DNA of 64,000 bases, taken from NCBI GenBank assembly GCA_965223675.1, contig OZ245013.1:1984001-2048000 (forward strand). Reading direction: 5' to 3'. Positions 52,785 through 62,801 of this stretch are shown one piece after another. Under the pieces are notes generated by a model. It was given only the letters and a program-made list of their open reading frames with translations. It was not told the DNA's origin and searched no databases. Each line of letters begins with the position of its first letter. Position 1 is the stretch's first letter. Source of the stretch: JAGQKC01 sp965223675. GTDB lineage: Bacteria > Nitrospirota > Nitrospiria > Nitrospirales > UBA8639. Both the position numbers and the translations under genes were made by a program.

Positions 52785-54506
52785 ATGCGTACGACTCAGA
52801 TGTTCATACCCACGCTTCGTGAAGATCCTGGAGAAGCTGAAATCATCAGCCATCAACTCATGCTGAGAGCGGGCATGATACGAAAAGTTGCAGCCGGAAT
52901 CTACTCTTACCTGCCGCTCGGTCTCCGAGTTATACGAAAAGTCGAACAGATCATTCGAGAAGAAATGAATCGAATTGGTGGTCAAGAAGTTCTCTTACCC
53001 GTGCTTTCTCCAGCAGAACTCTGGAAAGAAACCGAGCGATGGGATTTTTATGGTAAAGAACTTGTCCGTTGCCAAGATCGCCATGATCGAGACTTCTGCT
53101 TGGGGCCAACCCACGAAGAAGTCGTCACGGATTTATTTCGACGCGAAGTACGGTCCTACCGGCAATTACCGATTACGCTCTATCAGATCCAGACAAAGTT
53201 TCGTGATGAAATTCGTCCTCGATTCGGGTTGATGCGTGGTCGTGAGTTCATCATGAAAGATGCCTATAGCTTTGACCAGAACGAGGATGAGGCAAAAAAA
53301 AGTTATCAGAACATGTACCAGGCCTATCAACGTATTTTCACACGCACAGGACTCCACTTCCGGGCTGTCCAGGCTGATACTGGTCTTATCGGTGGAACCT
53401 CATCTCATGAGTTTATGGTTCTTGCCAACACCGGCGAGGAAGTCATCGTTTTTGATCCAGAAAGTTCATATGCTGCGAATGTCGAGAGAGCCGAAGTTCT
53501 CCCGGAACCCTCCCCAATTCAAGAAGAACCCCATCAACCACTCAAAAAAGTCAGTACCCCAAATACGAAGACGGTAAAGGAAGTTTGTACCTTATTAGAT
53601 GTCACGCCAGACCGCCTTGTCAAAACGCTCTTATATACAACACCAGAGAATAGGCTTATCGCCGTGTTGATTCGTGGAGACCATCAGGCCAATGAAATCA
53701 AAATCAAACGTCACCTGGGCATTCACGATCTCATGCTTTCTGGTCCGGAATCCGTTCAGTCAGTCACAGGCGCCCCGATTGGATTTGCAGGACCAATTGG
53801 AATGAAGAATGTCAAAATTCTTGCTGATCATGCTGTTCAGTCCCTTCGTAATTTTATCGTCGGTGGAAATGAAGCTGACACACATTATATCAACGCCAAC
53901 AGAGATCGAGACTTTACAATTGACGTCGTCGGGGATTTTCGACAGGCAATGGCTGGAGATCCATCACCTCAGAGTCAGGCCAGGCTAGAAACAGCAAAAG
54001 GTATCGAAGTCGGACATGTATTCATGCTCGGCACCAAATACAGTGAAAAGATGGGAGCGAGCTACCTTGATGATCAGGGAAAAGAACACTTTGCAGTTAT
54101 GGGGTGCTATGGAATTGGTGTCGGAAGAGCAGCTGCGGCAGCTATTGAGCAAAATCACGATGACCGAGGTATTATTTGGCCCATTCCTATCGCTCCATTC
54201 CATGTTCATTTACTCCCCGTCACTAGCTCAGAGCAAGTCTTACAGGTCACTCAGACGCTCTACACAGAATTACAGCGTGCCAGCGTTGAGGTTTTACTAG
54301 ATGATAGAAATGAACGGGCTGGCGTAAAATTTAATGATGCCGACTTGATCGGAGCACCATTCCAGGTGATTATCGGAGATAAGGGACTGGCAAAAGGCAC
54401 AATCGACTTAAAAGAACGAAAGAGTGGGAAGAAAACAACTATTATGCCCTCGGAGCTTACAAAATTTTTACTGGAGAAACTTTCAGAGAGTTCAAGCAAC
54501 CTATAA
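52785..54506 (+). CDS. proS: Prolyl-tRNA synthetase (bacterial type)
   Basis: A 573-residue class II synthetase. Motif 2 region is FRDEIRPRFGLMRGREFIMKD (about 144-164), motif 3 is GCYGIGVGRAAAAAIEQ, and the editing domain (YbaK-like, about residues 225-395) is inserted between, as in bacterial ProS. The anticodon-binding domain closes the protein (VLLDDRNERAGVKF). It charges tRNA-Pro. It follows rseP at 95 bases. Confidence 0.96.
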   Translation: MRTTQMFIPTLREDPGEAEIISHQLMLRAGMIRKVAAGIYSYLPLGLRVIRKVEQIIREEMNRIGGQEVLLPVLSPAELWKETERWDFYGKELVRCQDRHDRDFCLGPTHEEVVTDLFRREVRSYRQLPITLYQIQTKFRDEIRPRFGLMRGREFIMKDAYSFDQNEDEAKKSYQNMYQAYQRIFTRTGLHFRAVQADTGLIGGTSSHEFMVLANTGEEVIVFDPESSYAANVERAEVLPEPSPIQEEPHQPLKKVSTPNTKTVKEVCTLLDVTPDRLVKTLLYTTPENRLIAVLIRGDHQANEIKIKRHLGIHDLMLSGPESVQSVTGAPIGFAGPIGMKNVKILADHAVQSLRNFIVGGNEADTHYINANRDRDFTIDVVGDFRQAMAGDPSPQSQARLETAKGIEVGHVFMLGTKYSEKMGASYLDDQGKEHFAVMGCYGIGVGRAAAAAIEQNHDDRGIIWPIPIAPFHVHLLPVTSSEQVLQVTQTLYTELQRASVEVLLDDRNERAGVKFNDADLIGAPFQVIIGDKGLAKGTIDLKERKSGKKTTIMPSELTKFLLEKLSESSSNL

Positions 54507-54725
54507 GATACGAGCATTGTAATAACCGCATGAGGGTACTAGAATATTAACGAAAATCATGCAAGCAATCGACAGTTAATTCACGACTCTAACATCTTGT
54601 TTTCATAGAATATTTCTTCATTTCCCTCGTCTTTTCTCGTTGACAATTTATCAATACGAATGATACCGTAGGATTTTGCCTAGTGTAATAAGCCTCAGTT
54701 CCACATACTCAATCAAGGCATTCCT

Positions 54726-55181
54726 ATGCTCAATCAAATGAATGTTCGGGGGTTGTTATTCGACCCCTATAATAACGCATATATCGTGATCCTCAGAGAT
54801 GAACAAAACTCTGATATGCTCCCTATTTGGGTAGGAAAAGCTGAAGCGAGCGCCATAAGTTTCGCATTGGAACGCATAGCTCCACCACGACCAATGACTC
54901 ATGATCTGATGAAAACTATCCTGGATAGTATGGAAGCCAAGATAATCAGCGTCGTACTCACAGATCTAAAAGAAAATACCTACTTTGCAAAAATCCACCT
55001 TCTCTATGGTGACTCTGAATTTTCTATCGATTCGCGACCAAGTGATGCGATTGCAGTTGCGTTGCGGACTGAGGCTCCAATTTTTGCTACGGCCGAAGTG
55101 CTTCACAAGCAAAGCTCCGAAGAGTTGGAGAGATGGCTAGAAAACCTCAAGCCTGAAGATTTTGGAAAGTTTGAAGGCTAG
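54726..55181 (+). CDS. Bifunctional nuclease (BFN/DUF151) family protein, first copy
   Basis: A 151-residue BFN-domain protein (IVILRDEQNSDMLPIWVGKAEASAI as positions 20-44; DSRPSDAIAVALR near 100-112). The founding plant protein has DNase and RNase activity, but most bacterial members are uncharacterised. A second paralogue starts 96 bases downstream with the same core. No extra domain is present. The gene has its own upstream space of about 220 bases. Confidence 0.9.
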   Translation: MLNQMNVRGLLFDPYNNAYIVILRDEQNSDMLPIWVGKAEASAISFALERIAPPRPMTHDLMKTILDSMEAKIISVVLTDLKENTYFAKIHLLYGDSEFSIDSRPSDAIAVALRTEAPIFATAEVLHKQSSEELERWLENLKPEDFGKFEG

Positions 55182-55276
55182 CATGCAACAGACAACCGCC
55201 GTTTGCTCGTTTATAGACGTTAAACTTCTCCTTCGAGTAAGAATGAAGAAACATTGGTCTATGCTGGTACAAACCC

Positions 55277-55765
55277 ATGTCCGATAATCTTGACCTTAAC
55301 GTTCTGATCGCGCTCAAAGTCCATGGGGTCTTGATTGATCCCAACACTGATACACAAATCGTAGTCCTCAGAGATGAAAAAAACTCTGAAGTCTTACCGA
55401 TTTGGGTTGGCACAGCTGAGGGCACATCCATTCGTCTCGCGTTGGAGGAAGTTGTTCCTCCTCGACCTATGAGTCATGACCTCATCTATAGTTTTGGAGA
55501 GTATCTAGGATTTACGATCACTCGTGTCGTGATTACCGAAGTGAAGAACAACACCTATTATGCATCTATTCATCTTTCCAAAAACGGACTTGAAAAGACA
55601 GTGGATTCTCGACCGAGTGATGCGATTGCTCTTGCTCTTCGAACAAAGAGCCAAATTTTTGTGACACCTGAAGTGCTAGAACGACGTGGTGGAGAAAATC
55701 TTGATGCATGGCTAGCCAAATTAGATCCCAAAAGCTTTGGACAGTCAGAAGCCGAAACGTCATAA
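55277..55765 (+). CDS. Bifunctional nuclease (BFN/DUF151) family protein, second copy
   Basis: A 162-residue paralogue of the preceding protein, sharing ILPIWVG-like VLPIWVGTAEGTSIRLAL, PPRPMSHDL and DSRPSDAIALALR. Sequence identity is moderate, so the duplication is old. Tandem copies before rplM-rpsI may have diverged in substrate. Function is not known. It ends 43 bases before rplM. Confidence 0.9.
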   Translation: MSDNLDLNVLIALKVHGVLIDPNTDTQIVVLRDEKNSEVLPIWVGTAEGTSIRLALEEVVPPRPMSHDLIYSFGEYLGFTITRVVITEVKNNTYYASIHLSKNGLEKTVDSRPSDAIALALRTKSQIFVTPEVLERRGGENLDAWLAKLDPKSFGQSEAETS

Positions 55766-55807
55766 ACTTTTAAATAGATTCGAACTGTTACGCCTAAGGA
55801 GAATCTC

Positions 55808-56236
55808 ATGCGATCGTTTCAAGCTAAGCCCCTAGAAATCGAGAGAACATGGCATCTTATTGACGCCGAGGGAAAAACCTTAGGTCGGCTCGCTTCTCGG
55901 ATTGCTATGCTGCTGCGAGGGAAACACAAGCCGACTTTTACTCCGAATGTTGATACCGGCGACCATGTTGTGGTCATTAACACAAGTGGCATCCGTCTCA
56001 CACGGAACAAATTCAAAGTCAAAACCTATTCCCATCACACGGGATACACTGGGGGCATTAAATCAGTTACGGCGGAAAAACTCCATGAGAAAAAACCAAC
56101 GGAACTCCTGAATAAAGCCATTCGCGGCATGCTTCCCAAATCTCCCTTGGGGAAGCAAATGGCCAAAAAATTACGATTATATCCAGGAACAGAACATCCC
56201 CATGAGGCGCAAAACCCCCAGCCTCTCACCTTATAA
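55808..56236 (+). CDS. rplM: 50S ribosomal protein L13
   Basis: A 142-residue L13 with the family segments RTWHLIDAEGKTLGRLASRIA, LRGKHKPTFTPNVDTGDHVVVIN, and the signature MLPKSPLGKQMAKKLRLYPGTEHPH (positions about 110-134). It is an early-binding protein of the large ribosomal subunit. TAAGGAG precedes the ATG. rpsI follows, the standard pair. Confidence 0.97.
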   Translation: MRSFQAKPLEIERTWHLIDAEGKTLGRLASRIAMLLRGKHKPTFTPNVDTGDHVVVINTSGIRLTRNKFKVKTYSHHTGYTGGIKSVTAEKLHEKKPTELLNKAIRGMLPKSPLGKQMAKKLRLYPGTEHPHEAQNPQPLTL

Positions 56237-56287
56237 CAATCGCGAATTTCATTCACTTCTAGCGGATTTAGACGAGGACTCAAAAGA

Positions 56288-56680
56288 ATGGTTGAAACAG
56301 CACAATACGCAACAGGGAAAAAAAAGTATGCCGTAGCCCGAGCATGGGTTGAGCAAGGAAGTGGAACAATTCAAGTTAATAATAAACCGGCAGATCAATA
56401 CTTTACTCGCCTTGGGCATCGGAATCAAATTCAGTCTCCTTTTGAAATTACAGGAACTTCTGGACAATACAATGTCCGTGCAACCTTGGCTGGTGGGGGC
56501 GTTTCGGGGCAGGCTGGAGCTTTACGTCATGCCATCGCTAAAGCCCTTTCAATCATGAGCCCATCTCATCGCGAACCGCTCAAGAAAAAAGGTCTCTTAA
56601 CCCGTGACTCACGAGTCAAGGAACGGAAAAAATACGGACAAAAGGGGGCACGATCAAAGTTCCAATATTCGAAACGCTGA
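56288..56680 (+). CDS. rpsI: 30S ribosomal protein S9
   Basis: A 130-residue S9: GKKKYAVARAWVEQGSGTIQVN at the start, GGGVSGQAGALRHAIAKAL in the middle, and the basic end KKYGQKGARSKFQYSKR that reaches the decoding-site tRNA. It begins 51 bases after rplM in the same transcript, which ends at the strong terminator at 56703-56736. Confidence 0.97.
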   Translation: MVETAQYATGKKKYAVARAWVEQGSGTIQVNNKPADQYFTRLGHRNQIQSPFEITGTSGQYNVRATLAGGGVSGQAGALRHAIAKALSIMSPSHREPLKKKGLLTRDSRVKERKKYGQKGARSKFQYSKR

Positions 56681-56702
56681 GATCTTCTGTATTATTGGAA
56701 TC

Positions 56703-56736
56703 AAAAAGGGAAGGCCTCAATGCCTTCCCTTTTTTC
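56703..56736 (+). terminator. Strong rho-independent terminator of rplM-rpsI
   Basis: A 13-bp perfect stem (56703-56715 with 56722-56734), a six-base loop and a following T tract, 22 bases past the rpsI stop codon. Confidence 0.93.
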
Positions 56737-56835
56737 TTGTCAAAAACATACAATGGCTCACGGAACCCGCTTGAAGGGTCTAGCATTCGCATGTTTAGTC
56801 TAAAATGAGTTTCGCAGGTTGTTAGCAGCCGTATC

Positions 56836-57924
56836 ATGAAAACAAAAAAAAGAACTGCTGCCATTATCGGAGCTACTGGATATACAGGAGGAGAATTATT
56901 TCGACTTCTTAGTAACCATCCGGAAATTTCTATCACGGTTGTTGCCTCCTCTGAGAAAACAGCAGGCCAGCCGCTCACCTCGATATTTCCACACCTAAAG
57001 TCTTTCACTTCCTTATCTTTAGAACAACTTAACCCAAAGACCATCTCCGAACGAGCGGACATTATATTTCTGGCCCTCCCTCATACCCAAGCACTACAAC
57101 CTGTTGCCAAATTTTTCGAACTAAATAAACTCGTGATTGACCTAAGTGCTGACTACCGCTTAGAGGACCCGACCATTTATGAACAGTGGTACAATGTGCC
57201 ACATCCATTTCCGTCTCTTTTACATGAAGCCGTGTATGGGTTACCAGAGTTACATCGAACCGCTATTCAGAAGACACGGTTGATCGCTGTACCAGGTTGC
57301 TACCCTACGGCAGCCATTCTTCAGCTAGCGCCATTATTAGCGAATAGGTTAATCGATCCTACCAGCATTATTGTTGATGCAAAGTCAGGAGTCTCAGGAG
57401 CTGGCCGTGGAGCAAACTTGACTTGCCACTTTCCAGAAGCTCATGAATCAATCCATGCCTATAAAATTGGGACACATCGACACCTTCCGGAAATTGAACA
57501 AGAAGTCACAAAGTTGTCGAAAAAAACTTCGGGTGCACAAGAAACCCACACCTCCGTGCAACATTCGATTTCGTTTACGCCTCATCTCATTCCGATGAAC
57601 CGCGGGATTCTCAGTACGGCTTACGCCAAACTTAACGATAAGAAACCTAATATTGACTGGACTGCGCTATACGAAGATTTTTATAAGAATGAAACCTTTA
57701 TTCGAATATTTGACCAACCTCAGGATGTAACTCCAAATCACGTTAGAGGTGCCAACTTTTGTGACCTGAGCATCAAATACGACCCGAGAACAGGAGTGAT
57801 TCTTACTGTCGCGGCCCTTGACAATCTTATAAAAGGCGCGGCAGGACAAGCCATTCAAGCCATGAATGTGGCACTGGGAATCCAGGAGAACCTGGGTCTT
57901 TCAGCCCCGAGTATCTTTCCATAG
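56836..57924 (+). CDS. argC: N-acetyl-gamma-glutamyl-phosphate reductase
   Basis: A 362-residue ArgC. NADPH-binding motif AAIIGATGYTGGELFRLL at about residues 8-25, catalytic Cys in VPGCYPTAAIL (about 153-163), and GVSGAGRGA later. It reduces N-acetylglutamyl phosphate to the semialdehyde in arginine synthesis. argJ follows at 35 bases, so the two are co-transcribed. No Shine-Dalgarno is prominent at its ATG. Confidence 0.96.
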   Translation: MKTKKRTAAIIGATGYTGGELFRLLSNHPEISITVVASSEKTAGQPLTSIFPHLKSFTSLSLEQLNPKTISERADIIFLALPHTQALQPVAKFFELNKLVIDLSADYRLEDPTIYEQWYNVPHPFPSLLHEAVYGLPELHRTAIQKTRLIAVPGCYPTAAILQLAPLLANRLIDPTSIIVDAKSGVSGAGRGANLTCHFPEAHESIHAYKIGTHRHLPEIEQEVTKLSKKTSGAQETHTSVQHSISFTPHLIPMNRGILSTAYAKLNDKKPNIDWTALYEDFYKNETFIRIFDQPQDVTPNHVRGANFCDLSIKYDPRTGVILTVAALDNLIKGAAGQAIQAMNVALGIQENLGLSAPSIFP

Positions 57925-57959
57925 TCATTGAATAAGTTTTATTTCTCTCCAATTTATTG

Positions 57960-59180
57960 ATGATACATTTCAAGATGACACGAATAAATGGCGGAGTCAC
58001 AGCACCAAAAGGGTTTACTGCAGCAGGTATTCATGCCGGCATTAAACCTAAATCTCTCCTTGACTTAGCTCTACTCGTCTCGAAGATTGATGGTCCAATA
58101 GCCGGAGTCTTTACAAAAAATCAGATTCCTGCGGCACCGGTCATCCTTGATCGACTTCACCTAAAAAGACATATTGGTCGTGCTATCATCATCAATAGCG
58201 GTAATGCCAACGCCTGCACTGGAGTGCAGGGGTTGCGAGATGCCGAGGAAATGGCAAGACTTGTTGCCAATCATCTCGACATTGCCCTCACAAACGTCTT
58301 TGTCGGATCGACTGGAGTCATTGGGCCAAGATTACCGATGTCAGCTATTCGAAAAGGGATTCCGTCACTGATGCAACGACTGAGAAAGTCCGGACATCGA
58401 GACGCAGCCCGAGCCATCATGACAACGGATACCGTTATCAAGGAAATAGCGGTACAAACTCGGATCGGAAAACAACTCGTCACAATCGGAGGTATGGCGA
58501 AAGGATCAGGGATGATTCACCCTGATATGGCTACCATGCTGGCTTATGTGACAACCGATGTTGCTATTCAACCGGCAACACTTCAAGCCTCACTACAACG
58601 CGCCGTCGATTCATCATTTAATACCATTTCTGTTGACGGAGAAACGAGCACAAATGACACAGTCCTCTGTTTGTCTAATGGACTAGCACAAAACTTAATC
58701 ATTCATGACCAATCGGCTGCGAAAAAAAAATTTCAACAAGCGCTTGATGAAGTCTGCCATGCTTTGGCTATGAAGATTTGTCAAGATGGCGAAGGAGCGA
58801 CCAAAATTGTTGAAATTCTCGTGCAAGGAACGAACAATAACCAAGAGGCTAAACAAATTGCCAACACACTCGCCACTTCACCTCTCGTTAAAACTGCCTT
58901 TTTTGGGGAAGACCCTAACTGGGGAAGATTGGTCGCGGCTATTGGCCGTACTGGCGTGACCATACAACCAGATCGTATTCATATCTTGTTTGATGGGATC
59001 CCCCTCGTAAAAAACGGACAAGGAGCCAACCCAAAAGTAGAGAAACAAATTCAGCGAATCATGAAACGCAAGAACTATTCTATTAATGTGAAACTAGGGA
59101 AAGGAAGAGGTTCTTCAAAGGTCAGGACTACCGATTTTTCATACGACTACGTAAAAATCAACGCATCCTATCGGTCCTAA
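57960..59180 (+). CDS. argJ: Bifunctional ornithine acetyltransferase / N-acetylglutamate synthase
   Basis: A 406-residue ArgJ with GAGI-type start GGVTAPKGFTAAGIHAGIK, NSGNANACTG, and the self-cleavage region KGSGMIHPDMATMLAYVTTD (the Thr of ATML becomes the new N-terminal nucleophile of the beta chain). It recycles the acetyl group in arginine synthesis. The ATG at 57960 is used; ATG 57975 is the next option. It ends the argC-argJ unit. Confidence 0.95.
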   Translation: MIHFKMTRINGGVTAPKGFTAAGIHAGIKPKSLLDLALLVSKIDGPIAGVFTKNQIPAAPVILDRLHLKRHIGRAIIINSGNANACTGVQGLRDAEEMARLVANHLDIALTNVFVGSTGVIGPRLPMSAIRKGIPSLMQRLRKSGHRDAARAIMTTDTVIKEIAVQTRIGKQLVTIGGMAKGSGMIHPDMATMLAYVTTDVAIQPATLQASLQRAVDSSFNTISVDGETSTNDTVLCLSNGLAQNLIIHDQSAAKKKFQQALDEVCHALAMKICQDGEGATKIVEILVQGTNNNQEAKQIANTLATSPLVKTAFFGEDPNWGRLVAAIGRTGVTIQPDRIHILFDGIPLVKNGQGANPKVEKQIQRIMKRKNYSINVKLGKGRGSSKVRTTDFSYDYVKINASYRS

Positions 59181-59251
59181 ATCCATTTCTTGCTATGATT
59201 GTTTGGATTTTCGAGGTAACATTGGACTGACGAGGTGTGCCAACATTAACG

Positions 59252-60643
59252 TTACTTTTCTATATTGTGACGAGAAATAAGATCATGCAGAGTTGGCCGA
59301 CTGACTCCTAGTATGACAGCAGCTTTGGTAATATTTCCATTGGTTTTCGCGAGTGTTTGTTCGACAAGACTTTTCTCAACGGCATCCCGAGCTTCTTTGA
59401 GCGTCGTTCGTTCCGCAAATTCTTTTGGTTCCTCTAGATCAAGATCAGAAGGAATGAGTCGCGGGTTATCAGATAGAGTTACGGCACGTCGAATGCGGTT
59501 TTCCAATTCTCGCACATTTCCTGGCCAAGCATACCGTTCGATTGCTTCAACGGCCTCACGACTAAATCCAGAAATTTTTCTTTTCGTTTCATCAGCATAC
59601 CGTTGAAGCAACGATTTAGCGATCACCATGATATCAGCACCACGATCACGAAGAGGAGGTGCTGTAATGGTCACCGTATTCAATCTCCAATAAAGGTCTT
59701 CACGAAAACGTCCATCCTTCATGGCTTCTTGAAGATCCAAATTCGTGGCCGCTAATACACGCGCGTCGACTGGAATTTCGACACGTCCTCCAACTCGTTC
59801 TATACAACGTTCTTGAAGCACACGTAACAATTTCACTTGTAAGGCCGTTGATAGTTCCCCTATTTCATCAAGAAATAACGTTCCTCCCTGCGCAAGCTCT
59901 ACCCGGCCACGTCGTTGAAGATGCGCCCCGGTAAACGATCCCTTTTCATGCCCGAACAATTCACTCTCTAATAACGTTTCGGGGATCGCACCACAATTAA
60001 TGGCCACAAACGGCCCATCTTTTCTTTCACTTTGGTGATGGATGGCACGAGCAATTAATTCCTTTCCTGTTCCACTTTCTCCCACAATGAGGACGGAAAC
60101 ATCCGATGTCGCCACACGTCTAATAGTGTCAAAGACCTTTTCCATGCTCGGACTCGTCCCGATGATTTCGTGAAACCTTCGACTGCTTTCGCGTTCCAAA
60201 AGCGCTCGGTTTTCAACTTCTACTTGAGCAAGATAACTTCCTCGTTGAAGAATTACTTTCAATACATCGAGATCAACAGGTTTTTCCATAAAATCATAGG
60301 CACCAAGTTGTATTGCTTTCAGTGCATTCGCACGATCGTGGTTGCCTGTAATCACGATGATCTTCAACGCAGCATTAACCGAAAGGCATTCCTCCAGGGC
60401 TATAAGCCCTTCCGATACTCCATCAGCATCAGGAGGTAACCCAAGATCCAACGTCACCAAATCAATTCTCTCTTTTTTAATTAATTCGATGGCTTCGGCT
60501 CGGCCTCCAGCTTCAATGACCTGATACGAACGTTTCAATCCCCATTTCATCTGCTCGCGAAGCTCAAGATTATCATCTACAACTAGGAGAGTTGGGAGAG
60601 CAGGACTTGTAGTCTGATTTGTCTCCATCAGTTTCTCTTGCAT
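59252..60643 (-). CDS. prsR: PEP-CTERM-system response regulator PrsR (sigma-54 activator)
   Basis: A 463-residue NtrC-type regulator. Receiver domain (about 15-130) with phospho-acceptor Asp in VTLDLGLPPDADG; AAA+ domain with Walker A GESGTGKE, the sigma-54 contact GSFTGA, and Walker B GTLFLDEIGE; C-terminal Fis-type HTH (ITKAAVILGVSRPTLHDLI). The family partner PrsK is encoded immediately upstream, and exosortase and EpsI lie next to it, so this fits the PrsK/PrsR system that activates PEP-CTERM and exopolysaccharide genes at sigma-54 promoters. A typical GG-N10-GC promoter was not located in the window. Confidence 0.92.
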   Translation of the reverse strand: MQEKLMETNQTTSPALPTLLVVDDNLELREQMKWGLKRSYQVIEAGGRAEAIELIKKERIDLVTLDLGLPPDADGVSEGLIALEECLSVNAALKIIVITGNHDRANALKAIQLGAYDFMEKPVDLDVLKVILQRGSYLAQVEVENRALLERESSRRFHEIIGTSPSMEKVFDTIRRVATSDVSVLIVGESGTGKELIARAIHHQSERKDGPFVAINCGAIPETLLESELFGHEKGSFTGAHLQRRGRVELAQGGTLFLDEIGELSTALQVKLLRVLQERCIERVGGRVEIPVDARVLAATNLDLQEAMKDGRFREDLYWRLNTVTITAPPLRDRGADIMVIAKSLLQRYADETKRKISGFSREAVEAIERYAWPGNVRELENRIRRAVTLSDNPRLIPSDLDLEEPKEFAERTTLKEARDAVEKSLVEQTLAKTNGNITKAAVILGVSRPTLHDLISRHNIEK

Positions 60644-60699
60644 AACTACCCTTCAGTCATCGTATCGTGAATGAATCTCACGAATCGGCATCTTCCTCT

Positions 60700-62790
60700 T
60701 TATTCGTCACCAACCTGAGGTAGGAGAATCGATACCATCGTGCCGAGACCTTCCTGACTTTCTATCCGCATCGTGCCCCCATGATCCTGAACTATTTGCC
60801 GACATTGATACAAACCGATTCCAAGGCCTTTTTTTTTGGTTGTTCGAAAAGGTTGAAAGAGAGTTCGAAGTTGCGCCTCGGGAATCCCACGACCATTATC
60901 TTTAATAGTGAGTGCCACGTTTTTTCCGGCATGCTGAGTCGTAACTTCGATCTTCCCATCCCCGTTTAGTGCCTGTTGAGAATTAAGCAGTAAATTCAAA
61001 ACAACATGCTTGAAATCTTCAGGAATGAGTGACACCTCTGGAAGGTCCGTTGCAGGAGAAAACTGAGGTTGGCAAAGAGCACCATCCAACGCTTCTAGAG
61101 CTTCTGAGACAACAGTATTCACATTCATCACCTCAAACGAGGAAGGCTTTTCTTGCTTTGGTGACTTGACTTGAATAGAAAGTTTCCCAATAAGCCCCAT
61201 GATTCGCTGAACAGTATTGCCGATGGTCCGCATGGCCGAAGCCTGGAATTCCTGATCATGTCCATACATCTCGGCATTTTGGGAGACCAACGAAAGCCCT
61301 GAGGCTAGGTTTTTTAAATCATGGAGATAAAATGCGGAAAATTTGTGAACAGCCTCCCATTCTGCCGAAGCCCGCTGCTCATCCATCAACTTCACTTGCG
61401 TCAGCAACATCGCCACATGGTGCCCCATGACCCGCAATAGATCAAGGTCATCCCCTCCATACTTTCGGCCTTGCAAATCTTCACTTAATGTAACAAAACC
61501 CATAAGATCTTCGGAAACCGATTCCAGAGGAACGCACACCACCGCTCTCGTATCTTTCAGAAAATGTTTGATCTGATCATTCTGTTCTGTTTCTTGAGGA
61601 TCAAATACTATTGCTCCCTGTTGCTGGGCTAACTCGAGAACAAGCGGATGCCCGACCGGTATCGAGGCATTGGAAGGACCAGTCGTTAACGATCGAACTT
61701 GGTGAAACCGATTATCGGCTTGAAATTTGGTCCAAATCGTGACTTTCGGCGCACCAAACGTCCGACTCAAAATATTTAAAAATTCATCTAAAATTTCATC
61801 CAACGACTGACACGCACTAAATGATTCTGTTAATTCTAACCACTTGCTACGATAGTCATATTTCGAACGATAGAAATTCTTGGCGATAAATGCTTGAAGC
61901 TCTGCACGGACTTGCCTGGAGAACACCGCGACAACTAAAACTAACCCGGCAACAAAGAGCAACAACATACCCAATGCTGAACTGATGGCCCAATTTGTTT
62001 GTCGCACCACCTCAACAACAACACCTACCCCTATCAAATACGCGCCCACAATGAGGAAGGTTAAGGAGGTATAGATGACTTGACGAGAGACAAACAACTT
62101 TTGGCTGAGGTCCTCCACGCCCCATCGACTTAATCCATACGCCACTAGTCCGATGGATAAAAAAACCGCAATCGCTGCCATCCACATGTACTCTTGCTGC
62201 CATACAGCAAAGAGCAGCATTTGACTGGCTTGAACCAACGCAATTGTCGCCATGCCTCCTACCCCTATGACCACAAACTTAATTTGATACCGAAGAGGAT
62301 CACGGGAAACACGAAGAACGTGTTCCAATTCAGAAAGTGCGAGAATCAAGTTTACAAGAATAAACCCCCAAATCAATCGACCCCAAGGCCGTTGAAACAT
62401 GACACTCTCCGATTCTGGCCCAGAAGTGATGACCACATGCGGAAAACCAATAACAAAGAGCCCTAACCCTACAGCTATCGCAAGCAATGCCCGAAATCGC
62501 CAGACATTCATCCGTTGAAATGAAAGAGACATATATTTCGTGAATGAACAAGCGACTTGATACATCGTCACCGGCCAAACTATTTCACCAATGAGAGAAA
62601 GCTGTCTCCATAAAAGAATTTGGCTTTCATACAGTAAGGATAGTCCGTTGACCATTTGAATCCACATGGTGACAGACATCAGCGAAAGCATGGCGAAAAA
62701 CACACTGCCTCTTTTTCTCTGAAAAATGATAAGGGCGGCCAAAACTAAAGCCGCCCCACCACTTAGGAAACTCGGGATCGCCCAGATCAC
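60700..62790 (-). CDS. prsK: PEP-CTERM-system membrane histidine kinase PrsK
   Basis: A 696-residue sensor kinase. The first 290 residues hold about eight transmembrane helices; a GAF domain follows (about 320-470). The phospho-acceptor His is in FYLHDLKNLASGLSL, and the ATPase domain has the N box VVLNLLLNSQQAL, G1 DNGRGIPE and G2 GLGIGLYQCRQI. This long N-terminal membrane part plus GAF matches PrsK of PEP-CTERM systems. Its likely partner is the adjacent PrsR. The gene begins 11 bases after epsI, so all are in one operon. Confidence 0.93.
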   Translation of the reverse strand: MIWAIPSFLSGGAALVLAALIIFQRKRGSVFFAMLSLMSVTMWIQMVNGLSLLYESQILLWRQLSLIGEIVWPVTMYQVACSFTKYMSLSFQRMNVWRFRALLAIAVGLGLFVIGFPHVVITSGPESESVMFQRPWGRLIWGFILVNLILALSELEHVLRVSRDPLRYQIKFVVIGVGGMATIALVQASQMLLFAVWQQEYMWMAAIAVFLSIGLVAYGLSRWGVEDLSQKLFVSRQVIYTSLTFLIVGAYLIGVGVVVEVVRQTNWAISSALGMLLLFVAGLVLVVAVFSRQVRAELQAFIAKNFYRSKYDYRSKWLELTESFSACQSLDEILDEFLNILSRTFGAPKVTIWTKFQADNRFHQVRSLTTGPSNASIPVGHPLVLELAQQQGAIVFDPQETEQNDQIKHFLKDTRAVVCVPLESVSEDLMGFVTLSEDLQGRKYGGDDLDLLRVMGHHVAMLLTQVKLMDEQRASAEWEAVHKFSAFYLHDLKNLASGLSLVSQNAEMYGHDQEFQASAMRTIGNTVQRIMGLIGKLSIQVKSPKQEKPSSFEVMNVNTVVSEALEALDGALCQPQFSPATDLPEVSLIPEDFKHVVLNLLLNSQQALNGDGKIEVTTQHAGKNVALTIKDNGRGIPEAQLRTLFQPFRTTKKKGLGIGLYQCRQIVQDHGGTMRIESQEGLGTMVSILLPQVGDE

Positions 62791-62801
62791 GATTACCTCT
62801 T

